In this document: positions 44,292 through 53,192 of the stretch, one piece after another
Numbering within the stretch: position 1 is the first letter of the stretch
How the letters are laid out: every line of letters begins with the position of its first letter
Assembly: GCF_014642675.1 (NCBI RefSeq)
Contig: NZ_BMIS01000005.1
Coordinates: 124,001 to 188,000 of the forward strand
DNA length: 64,000 bases
Source: Nesterenkonia cremea
Lineage (GTDB): Bacteria > Actinomycetota > Actinomycetes > Actinomycetales > Micrococcaceae
Direction: 5' to 3'
Program-made: the position numbers and the translations under genes
Notes under the pieces: model-generated
Databases searched by the model: none
Told to the model about the DNA's origin: nothing
The model's input: the letters and a program-made list of their open reading frames with translations, nothing else

Positions 44292-45074
44292 GTGCGCATC
44301 GACCTCCTCTCCATCTTTCCCGAATTCTTCGACGTCCTGGACCTCTCGCTGATCGGCAGGGCCCAGCAGGACGGCCTGCTGGAGGTCAACCGCATCCAGC
44401 CCCGGGACTTCACCACCGATAAGCACCGGACGGTGGACAGCCCGCCCGCCGGAGGTGGTGCCGGCATGGTCATGAAGCCAGAGCCCATCGCCCAGGCGCT
44501 GGAGTCTGTGCTGCAGGCTTCCGGCGGTGACGCCGTTGAGCCCCACGCCGGCGAGTCCGATTCTGCGGCTGACTCGGGCCCTTCGCAGCGTCCCGTGCTG
44601 ATCATCCCCACCCCCTCCGGCGAGCTCTTCACCCAGCGCGCGGCCGAGGAGCTGGCGCAGCGGGACCACCTGGTCTTCGCCGCAGGCCGCTTCGAAGGCA
44701 TCGACCAGCGGGTCAGCGACTGGGCCCAGGACCACTTCGAAGTCCGTCCGATGAGCATCGGCGACTATGTGCTCAACGGGGGAGAGGCCGCCGTCGTGGT
44801 GATGGCGGAGGCCATCACTCGCCTGATTCCCGGCGTCATCGGCAACCCCGAGTCTCTGGACGAGGAATCCCATGCCGGCGACGGTCTGCTGGAATATCCC
44901 GTCTATACCAAACCGGCGCAGTGGCGCGGGCACGAGACCCCGCAGATCCTGCTCTCCGGAGACCACGCGAAGATCGCGGCCTGGCGGCGTGAGCAGCAGG
45001 AGCTGCGGACCCGGAAGGGACGCCCTGACATCTGGGCGCGCCATGTGGTCGCGCAGGAGCGCGAATCCAGGTAG
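44292..45074 (+). CDS. trmD: tRNA (guanine-N1)-methyltransferase
   Basis: 260 aa. SPOUT-class enzyme that makes m1G37 in tRNAs with SAM. Seen: [28 protein letters not shown], the knot segment [13 protein letters not shown], and [20 protein letters not shown], then HYTKP-like [22 protein letters not shown]. An insert of about 25 residues ([14 protein letters not shown] region, near 85-105) is extra compared with compact TrmD proteins. The GTG start has GAGGAGG eight bases upstream, right at the rimM stop. Confidence 0.95.
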   Translation: MRIDLLSIFPEFFDVLDLSLIGRAQQDGLLEVNRIQPRDFTTDKHRTVDSPPAGGGAGMVMKPEPIAQALESVLQASGGDAVEPHAGESDSAADSGPSQRPVLIIPTPSGELFTQRAAEELAQRDHLVFAAGRFEGIDQRVSDWAQDHFEVRPMSIGDYVLNGGEAAVVVMAEAITRLIPGVIGNPESLDEESHAGDGLLEYPVYTKPAQWRGHETPQILLSGDHAKIAAWRREQQELRTRKGRPDIWARHVVAQERESR

Positions 45075-45265
45075 GATGGACCCCTGTGCCTGCTGGGCGC
45101 TGACTCTGCCATAGGGGAGAGGCGTCAACAGACGGGCCCCGGGTGCCGGCATTCCGCCGAACCCGGAACCCCAAGACTGTAGACCAGTGCCGCATGCCTG
45201 TGCGTGCGGCCCGGGTCCCTGATATCAGGGAACTGACCTGTGGCAGATCCCTGGAGGAGAGAGCT
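45075..45265 (+). promoter_or_regulatory. structured leader upstream of rplS
   Basis: 191 nt without a gene. TAGGAT (45072-45077) could be a -10. The leader contains CCGGGT...ACCCGG (hairpin near 45138-45166) and the 16-bp palindrome TCCCTGATATCAGGGA (45216-45231). Its right half CAGGGA (45226-45231) can alternatively pair with TCCCTG at 45248-45253, which touches the GGAGGAG Shine-Dalgarno (45253-45259). Two exclusive stems suggest translational control, perhaps by L19. This is inferred from sequence only. Confidence 0.45.
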
Positions 45266-45661
45266 ATGCATAAGCTTGACTTCGTCGACGCAGCCAGCCT
45301 GCGGAACGACATCCCGGAGTTCGGCCCAGGCGACACCGTCAACGTGCACGTGAACATCATTGAGGGCAAGACCACTCGTGTCCAGGTCTTCAAGGGCTAC
45401 GTGATCGGTCGCCAGGGTCGCGGCGTCGGTGAGACCTTCACCGTCCGCAAGATCTCCTTCGGTGTGGGCGTGGAGCGCACCTTCCCGGTGCACACCCCGA
45501 TCATCGAGAAGATCGAGGTCGCTGCCCGCGGTGATGTGCGTCGTGCCAAGCTGTACTACATGCGTGACCGTCACGGTAAGGCTGCTCGCATCCCCGAGAA
45601 GCGCGAGTCCGCCATCGCCCGTCAGCAGGGCGAGGACGTCGAGGCAGTCACCGAGGCCTGA
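45266..45661 (+). CDS. rplS: 50S ribosomal protein L19
   Basis: 131 aa. Core: [20 protein letters not shown], then [47 protein letters not shown] in a longer conserved run, and [17 protein letters not shown]. All are standard L19. The ATG at 45266 sits six bases after GGAGGAGAG and at the start of the conserved sequence; the longer frame upstream lies in the leader. The last about 15 residues are extra and charged. Confidence 0.96.
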   Translation: MHKLDFVDAASLRNDIPEFGPGDTVNVHVNIIEGKTTRVQVFKGYVIGRQGRGVGETFTVRKISFGVGVERTFPVHTPIIEKIEVAARGDVRRAKLYYMRDRHGKAARIPEKRESAIARQQGEDVEAVTEA

Positions 45662-45700
45662 GCCTCGCCTGACGCATCATGCGCTGACATCATTCTCTGA

Positions 45701-46423
45701 ATGAATTCTCAGAAGAGCCCTGGGCCCGAAGCCTCCGAGCTTCCGGCCCGGGGCTCTTCGCATGCCGGCGGGGCACGACGGCTGAAGCTTCGCCACCTCT
45801 TCGGCGCCGCAGTGCTGCTGGCGCTGATCGCCACAGTGCTGCTGCGCAGTCTGGTGGCCGATGTCTATACGGTCAGCCAGGACTCCATGCACCCCACCCT
45901 CGACGACGGCGAGCGGATCCTGGTGGAGAAAGGCTACCCGGATGAGGACGGCGCTCAGCGCGGGGACCTGATCGTCTTCGACGGAACAGGCTCCTTCGCC
46001 CCCTATGAGGGCGAGTCCGGCGTGCTGGTCCAGACCCTGGAGCAGGTGGGGCACTGGTTCGGTATCGGGTCCCCTCCGGACACCTACGTGAAGCGGGTGA
46101 TCGCTGTGGGCGGTGACACCGTGGCCTGCTGCGATGACCAGGGGCGGGTGTCCATCAACGGCGAGCCGCTGGAGGAGCCCTACCTGCAGACTCCGCCCAC
46201 TGCAGAGAGGCCGGCCTCAGGCACCTCCTTCGAATCCACGGTCCCGCCGGGACGGGTGTGGGTGATGGGCGATCACCGTGAGGTCTCCATCGATTCCCGT
46301 GCCCTGCTGGGAGCGCCCGGCGGGGGTATGATCAGCGAAGATCGGATCATCGGACGAGCGACCGATGTGTTCTGGCCCTGGGATGATCGCCGCCGGCTCG
46401 AGAACGGAGAGAACGATGGCTGA
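45701..46423 (+). CDS. lepB: signal peptidase I (first copy)
   Basis: 240 aa. A membrane-anchored serine protease that cuts signal peptides outside the membrane. One transmembrane helix (about residues 32-52, FGAAVLLALIATVLLRSLV). Catalytic Ser in VSQDSMHPTL, catalytic Lys in YVKRVIAVGGD, and the conserved GDHREVSIDSR. The first 28 residues are not conserved and their codons contain a strong hairpin (45713-45758). The start ATG lies 39 bp after rplS without an obvious Shine-Dalgarno. A second copy follows with an eight-base overlap. Confidence 0.92.
   Translation: MNSQKSPGPEASELPARGSSHAGGARRLKLRHLFGAAVLLALIATVLLRSLVADVYTVSQDSMHPTLDDGERILVEKGYPDEDGAQRGDLIVFDGTGSFAPYEGESGVLVQTLEQVGHWFGIGSPPDTYVKRVIAVGGDTVACCDDQGRVSINGEPLEEPYLQTPPTAERPASGTSFESTVPPGRVWVMGDHREVSIDSRALLGAPGGGMISEDRIIGRATDVFWPWDDRRRLENGENDG
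45713..45758 (+). repeat. hairpin in the first codons of lepB, possible rplS terminator
   Basis: AAGAGCCCTGGGCC (45713-45726) pairs with GGCCCGGGGCTCTT (45745-45758) with one G-U pair. After a C/C mismatch, GAAG (45728-45731) pairs with CTTC (45740-45743). It follows the rplS stop by about 50 bp and lies at codons 5-20 of lepB. A short CTCTTCG follows. It could end part of the ribosomal transcript. Confidence 0.75.
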
Positions 46424-47189
46424 GAGCGAAGAGGAACCGCAGACCCGCCGGCAGCGGCGGGAGTCCTCCCAACGCCGGGGCACCCTGAAGGAACGCAGCC
46501 CGTTCCTGTCCTTCGTGACCGAATGCGCGATCGTGATCGTGCTGGCCATCGTGATCTCCTTCGTGGTGAAGACCTTCTTCCTACGCGCCTTCTACATCCC
46601 CTCGGAGTCCATGGAGGAGACGCTCCAGGTGGACGACCGGATCGTGGTCAACCTGCTGGCCCCAGGGGTCATGGATATCGACCGCGGCGATGTGGTCGTC
46701 TTCGAAGACACCCGCGAATGGTGGGGCAGCGGCGCCGCACCGGAGACCAACGCCTTCCAGGACGCGATGATCTTCGTGGGCCTGATGCCGGACACCTCCT
46801 CCCACTACGTGGTCAAGCGTGTGGTCGGCATGGAGGGCGACCACATCGAGTGCTGCGACGACGAGGGCCGGATCCTGGTCAACGGCGAGCCCATCGATGA
46901 GCCCTATCTCTTTCCCAGCGATGCACCGAGCGCCACGGAGTTCGAGGTGACGGTGCCCGAGGATTCGGTCTGGCTGCTGGGTGATCACCGCAGCGCCTCG
47001 GCAGACTCCCGCGCCCACGCCTCCGACCCGGATATGGGAGCGGTGCCGATGGACGACATCATCGGACGCTCGGCCGCGGTCATCTGGCCGATGAACAACT
47101 GGGCCGGCGGTGGGTCCGACCGGGACCCCTTCGAACAGGTCCCCGAGGAGCCACCCGCTGAGGACGAGGCGCGGGCCGAGGACGGCTGA
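46416..47189 (+). CDS. lepB: signal peptidase I (second copy)
   Basis: 257 aa. One N-terminal transmembrane helix (about residues 33-55, AIVIVLAIVISFVVKTFFL). Catalytic Ser in IPSESMEETL, Lys in YVVKRVVGMEGD, and LLGDHRSASADSR. The IPSESM form is the more usual one, while the first copy has VSQDSM, so the two enzymes may prefer different substrates. The ATG at 46416 overlaps the end of the first copy and follows ACGGAGAG. The tail is acidic (EEPPAEDEARAEDG). Confidence 0.94.
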   Translation: MAESEEEPQTRRQRRESSQRRGTLKERSPFLSFVTECAIVIVLAIVISFVVKTFFLRAFYIPSESMEETLQVDDRIVVNLLAPGVMDIDRGDVVVFEDTREWWGSGAAPETNAFQDAMIFVGLMPDTSSHYVVKRVVGMEGDHIECCDDEGRILVNGEPIDEPYLFPSDAPSATEFEVTVPEDSVWLLGDHRSASADSRAHASDPDMGAVPMDDIIGRSAAVIWPMNNWAGGGSDRDPFEQVPEEPPAEDEARAEDG

Positions 47190-47198
47190 GCCTGCAGA

Positions 47199-47867
47199 AT
47201 GCCTGAGAACGCAACACTGCTGCCGGAGCTGCGCCTGGCGGCGGCCACCGGCTCGCGCTATATCGCAGGAGTCGATGAGGTCGGACGAGGGGCCCTGGCC
47301 GGTCCGGTGACCATCGGAGTCTCCGTCTTCGATATGGCCGACCCGTTGCTGCAGCAGGTCTCGGCCGAGACCGGAGTGGTGGAGCATCTGGACGGGGTCC
47401 GGGACTCCAAGCTGCTGACCGCCAAGGCCCGCACCCGCTGGTCTCCGATCATCTGCGAACATGCCGCCGCCTTCAGCGTGCAGCACCGGCAGGCCGAGGA
47501 GATCGACGCCGTGGGGATCGGTGCCGCCATGCGCAGCGCCGGTCTGGCCGCGCTCAACGCCGTGGAGCAGCAGCTGGGCACCCGGCTGGATGCAGTCATC
47601 CTGGACGGTTCGCACGACTGGCTGACCGGTGGCACCTCCGCACGTGTCCGCTGCGAGGTCAAAGCCGATGTCCGCTGTCTGACAGTGGCCTGCGCCAGTG
47701 TGATCGCCAAAGTGGAGCGGGACCGCCTGATGGAGGAGTTGGCGGTGGACCACCCGGAGTACGGCTGGCACTCCAATCGCGGCTACGGCTCGGCCGCACA
47801 CCGGCAGGCGTTGGCCACCAGCGGAGCCACCTCCTTCCATCGCCGGAGCTGGAACCTGGGCGTGTGA
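47199..47867 (+). CDS. rnhB: ribonuclease HII
   Basis: 222 aa. It cuts RNA in RNA-DNA hybrids, including single ribonucleotides in DNA. The N-terminal GVDEVGRGALAGPV carries the DExGRG active-site pair, VLDGSHDWLTGG the third carboxylate, and SVIAKVERDRLM with YGWHSNRGYG completes the family pattern. It starts ten bases after the second lepB. The lepB-rnhB order is typical. It converges with dprA across 48 bp that show no clear terminator. Confidence 0.95.
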   Translation: MPENATLLPELRLAAATGSRYIAGVDEVGRGALAGPVTIGVSVFDMADPLLQQVSAETGVVEHLDGVRDSKLLTAKARTRWSPIICEHAAAFSVQHRQAEEIDAVGIGAAMRSAGLAALNAVEQQLGTRLDAVILDGSHDWLTGGTSARVRCEVKADVRCLTVACASVIAKVERDRLMEELAVDHPEYGWHSNRGYGSAAHRQALATSGATSFHRRSWNLGV

Positions 47868-47915
47868 GTAGAACCAGCGTCTGAGCAGGACCGGCGTCTG
47901 GGCCCAAGCTGCGTC

Positions 47916-49343
47916 TCAGCTGGACGCGCGGCTGAGGGCTTTGCCCCACTGGCCGTTGACCGATCGGGCCAGACCCTTGCGCTGAAGCCTGCTCAGCCCG
48001 CCCAAGACCTGGGGCATCGGCAGTCCTGCCACCTCGGAGAGCTTCCCCGGTGCGCTGAGTCGTCGTTTGGGCAGCGCGTCCAGCAGCAGACGGTCCGCTT
48101 CTCCCAGTGAATCCTCCGGACGGCTTGCCGCCGCCTCCGCCTCCTCACCGGGGCTCAGGGGAAGCCTCTGCTGGGAGCTGACCGCCGTTCCTGCGGCGGC
48201 CAGGCCCGGTCTCGCCTGTCCGACCTCCGGGGCCGGGGTGACTCCGGCGATGAGTTCGGCGACATCGGCGGCGTCGCGCACCATCTCTGTGGGCGTGTGC
48301 CGCAGAAGCCGGTGGCAGCCTGCGGAGAGCGGGGAGTACACGCTGCCGGGGACTGCTCCCACGGGCCTGCCCAGGCTCAGCGCATGATGGGCCGTGTTCT
48401 GCGCCCCGCTGCGCCAGCGTGCCTCCGGGACCACGGTCACCGCGGCCAGGGCGGCGATGATCCGGTTGCGCTGCAGGAAACGGTGCTTGCTGGGGGAGGA
48501 GCCCGGCGCCAATTCGCTCAGCAGCAGCCCGGCCTGAGCCACTCCGCGCAGCAGCGTGTCGTTGCCGGCCGGATAGAGCCGGTCCAGTCCGCCGGCCAGC
48601 ACAGCGATGGTGGGAAGGGGCGAGTCCACCGGGGTGTCCTCTCCGCGATGCTCCCAGGTCCGCAGTGCGGCGCGGTGTACGGCGGCATCCACCCCGTAAG
48701 CGCCTCCGGAGAGCAGGCATACCTGCCGTTCGGCCAGGCTTTCGGAGATCTCCGCGGTCACCCGGGCGCCATAGTCGGTGATCTCCCGGGAGCCGACCAC
48801 GGCCACTGTGCGGTGCAGCTCCGGCAGAGCCTCCACCGGGTGGGAGGAGCGGTCCCGGCGCCACCACAGGGCCAGCGGCTCGGCTGGGCCGAGATCCTTC
48901 AGCCCAGCGGGCCACTGCGGATCCTCCGGGACCAGGATCCCGCCGCCGAGTCTGCGCAGCGTGGCCAGGTCCCTGGCTCCTGCGGCCTGATCCTGCCGGG
49001 TGCGCCAACGGACCAGCGCCTCACGCAGGTCGCGCTGACGCCCGCTGAGCCCCAAGGCCTCCGCGGCCTCAGCCGCTGACTGCACCAGGCGGGCGGAGGG
49101 TGACTCTCCGCTGCAGATCAGGGCGTGTGCCTCGAAGCATCCCATATGGTCCACCACCACACCGCCCAGCAGGTCGCCGGGCTCGATGATCCTGCTCAGT
49201 TCGGCTCGGATCCGGCGCAGGTGCTCCTGAGCGTCCACAGTGTCCGTCCCTTCCTCCTGGGTGTGCCGGCTTTCCTGCCCGTGCGGCCCCTGTTGTTCAG
49301 TCTTCCTCTGCTGTTCATGCTGACCCTCGCTCACGCTGCTCAT
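47916..49343 (-). CDS. dprA: DNA-processing protein DprA
   Basis: 475 aa, longer than usual. It loads RecA on incoming single-stranded DNA during transformation. The Rossmann-like core has VAVVGSREITDYGARV, LLSGGAYGVDAAVHRAAL, LAGGLDRLYPAGN, SELAPGSSPSKHRFLQRNRIIAAL in a longer run, and ARWRSGAQNTAHHALSLGRPVGAVPG. A C-terminal winged-helix-like segment (LDALPKRRLSAPGKLSEVAGL) is present. The first 40 residues are Gln/Glu-rich and not conserved; a GTG at 49238 after AGGAGG is an alternative start. The listed ATG overlaps the comM stop (ATGA). Confidence 0.93.
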   Translation of the reverse strand: MSSVSEGQHEQQRKTEQQGPHGQESRHTQEEGTDTVDAQEHLRRIRAELSRIIEPGDLLGGVVVDHMGCFEAHALICSGESPSARLVQSAAEAAEALGLSGRQRDLREALVRWRTRQDQAAGARDLATLRRLGGGILVPEDPQWPAGLKDLGPAEPLALWWRRDRSSHPVEALPELHRTVAVVGSREITDYGARVTAEISESLAERQVCLLSGGAYGVDAAVHRAALRTWEHRGEDTPVDSPLPTIAVLAGGLDRLYPAGNDTLLRGVAQAGLLLSELAPGSSPSKHRFLQRNRIIAALAAVTVVPEARWRSGAQNTAHHALSLGRPVGAVPGSVYSPLSAGCHRLLRHTPTEMVRDAADVAELIAGVTPAPEVGQARPGLAAAGTAVSSQQRLPLSPGEEAEAAASRPEDSLGEADRLLLDALPKRRLSAPGKLSEVAGLPMPQVLGGLSRLQRKGLARSVNGQWGKALSRASS

Positions 49344-50950
49344 GCGGGACCTCCCAGCTGTTGGCGCAGCTGCATGGCGGCGTCGATATGTTCTTCTCCC
49401 GGACGGTCCTCTCCGGTGATGTCGCTGATCGTCCAGGCCAGGCGCAGCACCCGCACATAGCCGCGCAAAGAGAGGTCGGCCCGGTCCAAGGCCTCATCCA
49501 GCAGACCGGTGGACTCCTTGGGCAGCCTCAATCCGTGGGAGAGCAGCTTCAGCGACACCTGACTGTTCATCTCCAGGCCCCAGGGAGCTAGGCGCTCCCG
49601 CTGTGCGGCCCGTGCCCGCATGACCCGCTGCAGCACGGCGCTGGAGGGTTCGCCTGAGGACTCCAAGCTCTGCGAGACCGATCGGGGCCGCTCCACCTGG
49701 ACCTGACAGTCGATCCGGTCCAGGAGAGGTCCGGAGATCCGGGAGAGATAGGTCCGGCGCTGCAGGACCGTGCAGGTGCATTGGGTTCCCGCGCCGGTGT
49801 TCATCCCACACAGGCAGGGGTTGGCCGCCATGACCAGCTGGAAGCGTGCAGGATAGGAGACGGAGCCCGCGGAGCGGTGCAGTGAGACATGGCCCGACTC
49901 CAAGGGTTGGCGCAGCGAGTCCAGGACCTGCCGGGAATGCTCAGGCGCCTCATCCAGGAAGAGCACGCCGCGGTGGGCTCGGGTCACCGCTCCCGGTGCC
50001 GCCACGCGGGAGCCCCCTCCCACGATGGCCGCCGAACTGGCGCTGTGGTGAGGGGATTCGAAGGGCGGCGTGCGCTGCAGGGAGGTCACCGTCTTGGCAT
50101 TGGCCGTGATGGAGGCGATGGCGGTGACCTCCATGGCGGCCTCCTCGTCCAGGGGCGGCAGGATGCTCGGAAGCCGCTCCGCCATCATGGTCTTGCCCGC
50201 ACCCGGAGGGCCCACCAGCAGCAGGTGGTGTCCGCCTGCGGCGGCGGCCTCCAGGGCGAAGCGCGCCTCATACTGGCCATGCACCTCGGCCAGATCCGGC
50301 AGCGCGGGGGAGCCGGCATCAGCACCGGCGGTCTCCTCGCCAGGCGCTCGGTCCGCCAGGCGTTCTGTGACCTGCGTGGATGAGCTCCCTCCCCACTGGT
50401 GGTCCAGAGGCTCCGGTGTGCCGCCGGGCAGCGGCTTCCACGTCGCGCTGCGGAAGGCATGGGCCACTTCGGCCACATGGTCTCCGGCGAGGATCTCAGC
50501 ACCGGGGACCAGCGCGGCCTCCGCCGCATTGCCGCGGGAGACCACCACGCGGCTGAACCCTGTCTTCACCGCCGAGGCCACCGCTGGCAGCACACCGCGC
50601 ACAGGACGCAGCCGTCCGTCCAGTCCCAGTTCAGCCAGGAAGACGATCCCGTCGGTCCCGGTGACGTGGCCGTCAGCTGCCCAGGCGCTCATCAGGATCG
50701 CCAGGTCCAGGGAGGAGCCGGACTTCCGCAGGGGAGCGGGCAGCAGATTGATGGTGAGCTTGCGCGGCGGCAGCGCCAGGCCGGTGTTGTTGGCTGCGGA
50801 CCGGATCCTGTCCTGGCTCTCCTTCAGGGAGGCATCAGGCAGGCCCAGCAGCACGAAGGCCGGAAGGGTCTGGCTGATGTCCGCCTCCACCTCGATCATG
50901 TGCCCTTCGGTGCCGATGAGCGCCACACCGGATGCGCGTCCCATGCTCAT
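49340..50950 (-). CDS. comM: YifB/ComM family AAA+ ATPase
   Basis: 536 aa. Mg-chelatase-like AAA+ helicase; ComM promotes branch migration in natural transformation. The N-terminal Lon-like domain (VEADISQTLPAFVLLGLPDA) is followed by the ATPase domain with VGPPGAGKTMMAERLPSILP, GVLFLDEAPEHSRQVLDSLRQPLE in a longer run and NPCLCG. The C-terminal Mg-chelatase part has SLRGYVRVLRLAWTISD. About 45 residues before the Walker A (ADRAPGEETAGADAG area) are a low-complexity insert. It overlaps yraN and dprA by four bases each. Confidence 0.94.
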   Translation of the reverse strand: MSMGRASGVALIGTEGHMIEVEADISQTLPAFVLLGLPDASLKESQDRIRSAANNTGLALPPRKLTINLLPAPLRKSGSSLDLAILMSAWAADGHVTGTDGIVFLAELGLDGRLRPVRGVLPAVASAVKTGFSRVVVSRGNAAEAALVPGAEILAGDHVAEVAHAFRSATWKPLPGGTPEPLDHQWGGSSSTQVTERLADRAPGEETAGADAGSPALPDLAEVHGQYEARFALEAAAAGGHHLLLVGPPGAGKTMMAERLPSILPPLDEEAAMEVTAIASITANAKTVTSLQRTPPFESPHHSASSAAIVGGGSRVAAPGAVTRAHRGVLFLDEAPEHSRQVLDSLRQPLESGHVSLHRSAGSVSYPARFQLVMAANPCLCGMNTGAGTQCTCTVLQRRTYLSRISGPLLDRIDCQVQVERPRSVSQSLESSGEPSSAVLQRVMRARAAQRERLAPWGLEMNSQVSLKLLSHGLRLPKESTGLLDEALDRADLSLRGYVRVLRLAWTISDITGEDRPGEEHIDAAMQLRQQLGGPA

Positions 50951-51309
50951 GGGCGCACATCCTGCAGATGGGTGAGCTCCCGGCAGCTCCCGTCCGGGGC
51001 CAGGATCAGCCCGATCACGTCCAGGCGCCGGGGCACGGCCAGCAGCTCCTGGTCTGCGGCATACTCCAGCAGCAGCCGGTAGAGGCGTTCGCGCTTCTTC
51101 GCGTCAACGGCCTCCAAGGGGTGGCCGAAGCCTGTTCCGCGGCGGGTCTTCACCTCCACGCCCACCAGGGTGTCCTCATCTCGGGTGACCAGATCCAGCT
51201 CGCCGGCCCGGCAGCGCCACCGCTGGTGCAGCACGGTGTGGCCGGCCTCGCGCAGATGCGCGGCCGCCAGCTCCTCGCCCAGGGTCCCGGTCCTGTCCTT
51301 GGTCCGCAT
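50947..51309 (-). CDS. UPF0102 (YraN) endonuclease-like protein
   Basis: 120 aa. RTGTLGEELAAAHLREAG at the N-terminus, then the restriction-endonuclease-like pattern AGELDLVTRDEDTLVGVEVKTRRG with the D...ExK residues. The function is not settled; it always travels with comM and dprA in many bacteria. First gene of the yraN-comM-dprA unit (ATGA overlap). It is divergent from xerC across 130 bp. Confidence 0.92.
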   Translation of the reverse strand: MRTKDRTGTLGEELAAAHLREAGHTVLHQRWRCRAGELDLVTRDEDTLVGVEVKTRRGTGFGHPLEAVDAKKRERLYRLLLEYAADQELLAVPRRLDVIGLILAPDGSCRELTHLQDVRP

Positions 51310-51439
51310 CAGTGTTCTCCTCTCATCACTGACAGCCTGCGGTCAGAGGGGAGGAATCGCGGTCGGGAATCTCAGTTCTGGGGAGTGGCGGGCGTGTCGT
51401 GCAGGGCGGATCGCTCGGTGTGGAGGAAACAATCGAGAT

Positions 51440-52390
51440 ATGACCCCGCCGAGCAGCGACCAGGACACCCCGCAGCAGGACCCCCTGCTTCAGGAGTTCG
51501 TCTCCCACCTGGTCCATGAGCGGGGTCTCTCGGAGCACAGCATCCGTTCCTATCGCAGCGATCTGACCCAGCTGGTGCAGAGCCAGGGGCCCCTGGAGGG
51601 GCTCAGGCTCGCCCGGATCCGAGCATGGCTGGCGGATCTGCACGAACAGGGCCTCAGCCGGTCCACGCTCAACCGGAAGATCGCCTCGGTCCGGGCCTTC
51701 TCCGCTTGGTCCCACCGCCGAGGACACCTGCCCGAGGATCCTTCGGTCCGGTTGCGCAGCTCCTCGCGGAGCTCGCATCTGCCCGATGTGCTCCAGCAGC
51801 AGCACGTCAACACGCTCACCCAACGGCTGCATGAGCGCAGCCAGGCTGGAGAGCAGGCCCGTGAGCAGGCCCCTGCGACCTATGCGATGACGCTGCGCGA
51901 TGAGGCCATGGTCGAGCTGCTCTACGCCACCGGCATGCGCGTCTCGGAGCTGGCCGGGCTGGACCTGAGCTCCTTCGTCTCGGACCGCAGGATGGTGCGG
52001 GTCCTGGGCAAGGGCAATAAGGAGCGGATGGTTCCCTTCGGAGCTCCGGCCGAACGGGCCGTGCAGCAGTGGGTCGAGGAAGGACGTCCGGAGCTCGCCG
52101 GGCAGGACTCCGGCCAGGCGCTGTTCCTGGGACGCCGTGGACGCCGGATCGATGTGCGTGTGGTGCGCAAGGTCGTGGACGATCAGCTCGAGGCGCTGGG
52201 TACGACGGCGGCTCGGGGCCCCCATGCGCTGCGGCACAGTGCGGCCACCCATCTGCTGGAGGGAGGGGCCGATCTGCGCACGGTCCAGGAGCTGCTGGGC
52301 CATGCCTCACTGTCCACCACACAGATCTACACCCATGTCTCAGTGGACCGGCTGCGGGAGGCCTACGGACGCTCCCACCCGCGCGCCTGA
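51440..52390 (+). CDS. xerC: tyrosine recombinase XerC
   Basis: 316 aa. It resolves chromosome dimers at dif with XerD. The N-terminal SAM-like domain (EFVSHLVHERGLSEHSIRSY) is followed by the catalytic domain with ATGMRVSELAGL (Arg), GKGNKER (Lys), HALRHSAATHLLEGG (His and Arg), LGHASLSTTQIYTHV (His and the nucleophilic Tyr). The ATG at 51440 is preceded by GGAGG at about 13 bases. The longer frame upstream runs through the divergent yraN gene and is not conserved. Confidence 0.93.
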   Translation: MTPPSSDQDTPQQDPLLQEFVSHLVHERGLSEHSIRSYRSDLTQLVQSQGPLEGLRLARIRAWLADLHEQGLSRSTLNRKIASVRAFSAWSHRRGHLPEDPSVRLRSSSRSSHLPDVLQQQHVNTLTQRLHERSQAGEQAREQAPATYAMTLRDEAMVELLYATGMRVSELAGLDLSSFVSDRRMVRVLGKGNKERMVPFGAPAERAVQQWVEEGRPELAGQDSGQALFLGRRGRRIDVRVVRKVVDDQLEALGTTAARGPHALRHSAATHLLEGGADLRTVQELLGHASLSTTQIYTHVSVDRLREAYGRSHPRA

Positions 52391-52398
52391 TCAGATGG

Positions 52399-52427
52399 GT
52401 GTCAATCGCCGGCGACTCTGTTAAGAT
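52399..52427 (+). promoter_or_regulatory. candidate promoter of the DUF3145 gene
   Basis: GTGTCA (52399-52404) and TAAGAT (52422-52427) are 17 bp apart. The start codon is at 52528, so the mRNA leader would be about 95 nt. Confidence 0.45.
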
Positions 52428-52527
52428 GAGCGCGGAACAACTTCATCAGTGCATGATCCGCCATCCACAGATGGTCAGCTGTCGGTCGTAGGGGAAGACG
52501 TACCAACAGCAACTGTGGAGGATGGAT

Positions 52528-53031
52528 ATGTCTGATCACACGGCACGGGGTGTCCTGCACATCCACTCGGCGCCGGCCGCGCTCTGCCCGCATGTCGAAT
52601 GGGCAGTGTCTTCGGTCGTCGACGCCCGAGTGGATTTCGAATGGAACCCCCAGCCCGCCGCGCCCGGATCCTACCGGGCGGAACTGACCTGGCAGGGCAC
52701 GCAGGGCATCGGCGCCACCCTGGCGTCCACTCTGCGCAGCCTCTCTCATCTGCGCTTCGAGGTCACCGAGGATCCCTCACCCGGCTGCGATGGCAGCCGC
52801 TGGTCCCACACGCCTGAGCTGGGCATCTTCCACGCCACCACCGACGTCCACGGCAACATCGTGGTCTCTGAGGACCGCATCCGCTACGCCTACGAGATGG
52901 GCGCCGGTGACCCCACTGTGGTCTACCAGGAGCTCTCCCTGGCACTCGGCGAGGCCTGGGACGAGGAGCTGGAGACCTTCCGTCACGCCGCAGAGGGCGC
53001 CCCCGTGCGCTGGCTGCACCAGGTGGGCTGA
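52528..53031 (+). CDS. DUF3145 family protein
   Basis: 167 aa. GVLHIHSAPAALCPHVEWAV at the N-terminus, WNPQPAAPGSYRAELTW, then RFEVTEDPSPGCDGSRWSHTPELG in a longer run and VSEDRIRYAYEMG. The pattern matches the conserved actinobacterial DUF3145 family of unknown function. It is soluble and acidic with no signal peptide. The ATG at 52528 lies six bases after GGAGG; the ATG at 52522 directly abuts it and is less likely. It converges with fabF. Confidence 0.88.
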   Translation: MSDHTARGVLHIHSAPAALCPHVEWAVSSVVDARVDFEWNPQPAAPGSYRAELTWQGTQGIGATLASTLRSLSHLRFEVTEDPSPGCDGSRWSHTPELGIFHATTDVHGNIVVSEDRIRYAYEMGAGDPTVVYQELSLALGEAWDEELETFRHAAEGAPVRWLHQVG

Positions 53032-53118
53032 GGCTGAGCCTGATGTAAGACCTGCCGCGAGAAAGGCCCACCTCCACGGGTCTGTTCGCTTCCCATGCGG
53101 CGGCGCTTCCCATACGCG

Positions 53119-53166
53119 AGAAGGGCCCCGGTAAGAGATCTGACGATCTCTCACCGGGGCCCTTCT
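53119..53166. terminator. bidirectional terminator between DUF3145 and fabF
   Basis: AGAAGGGCCCCGGT (53119-53132) pairs with ACCGGGGCCCTTCT (53153-53166), and AGAGATC (53134-53140) with GATCTCT (53145-53151). One A/C mismatch lies between. Located 27 bp before the fabF stop codon. Confidence 0.85.
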
Positions 53167-53192
53167 GTATATGCTTTGCGGGTCCTGCCGAC

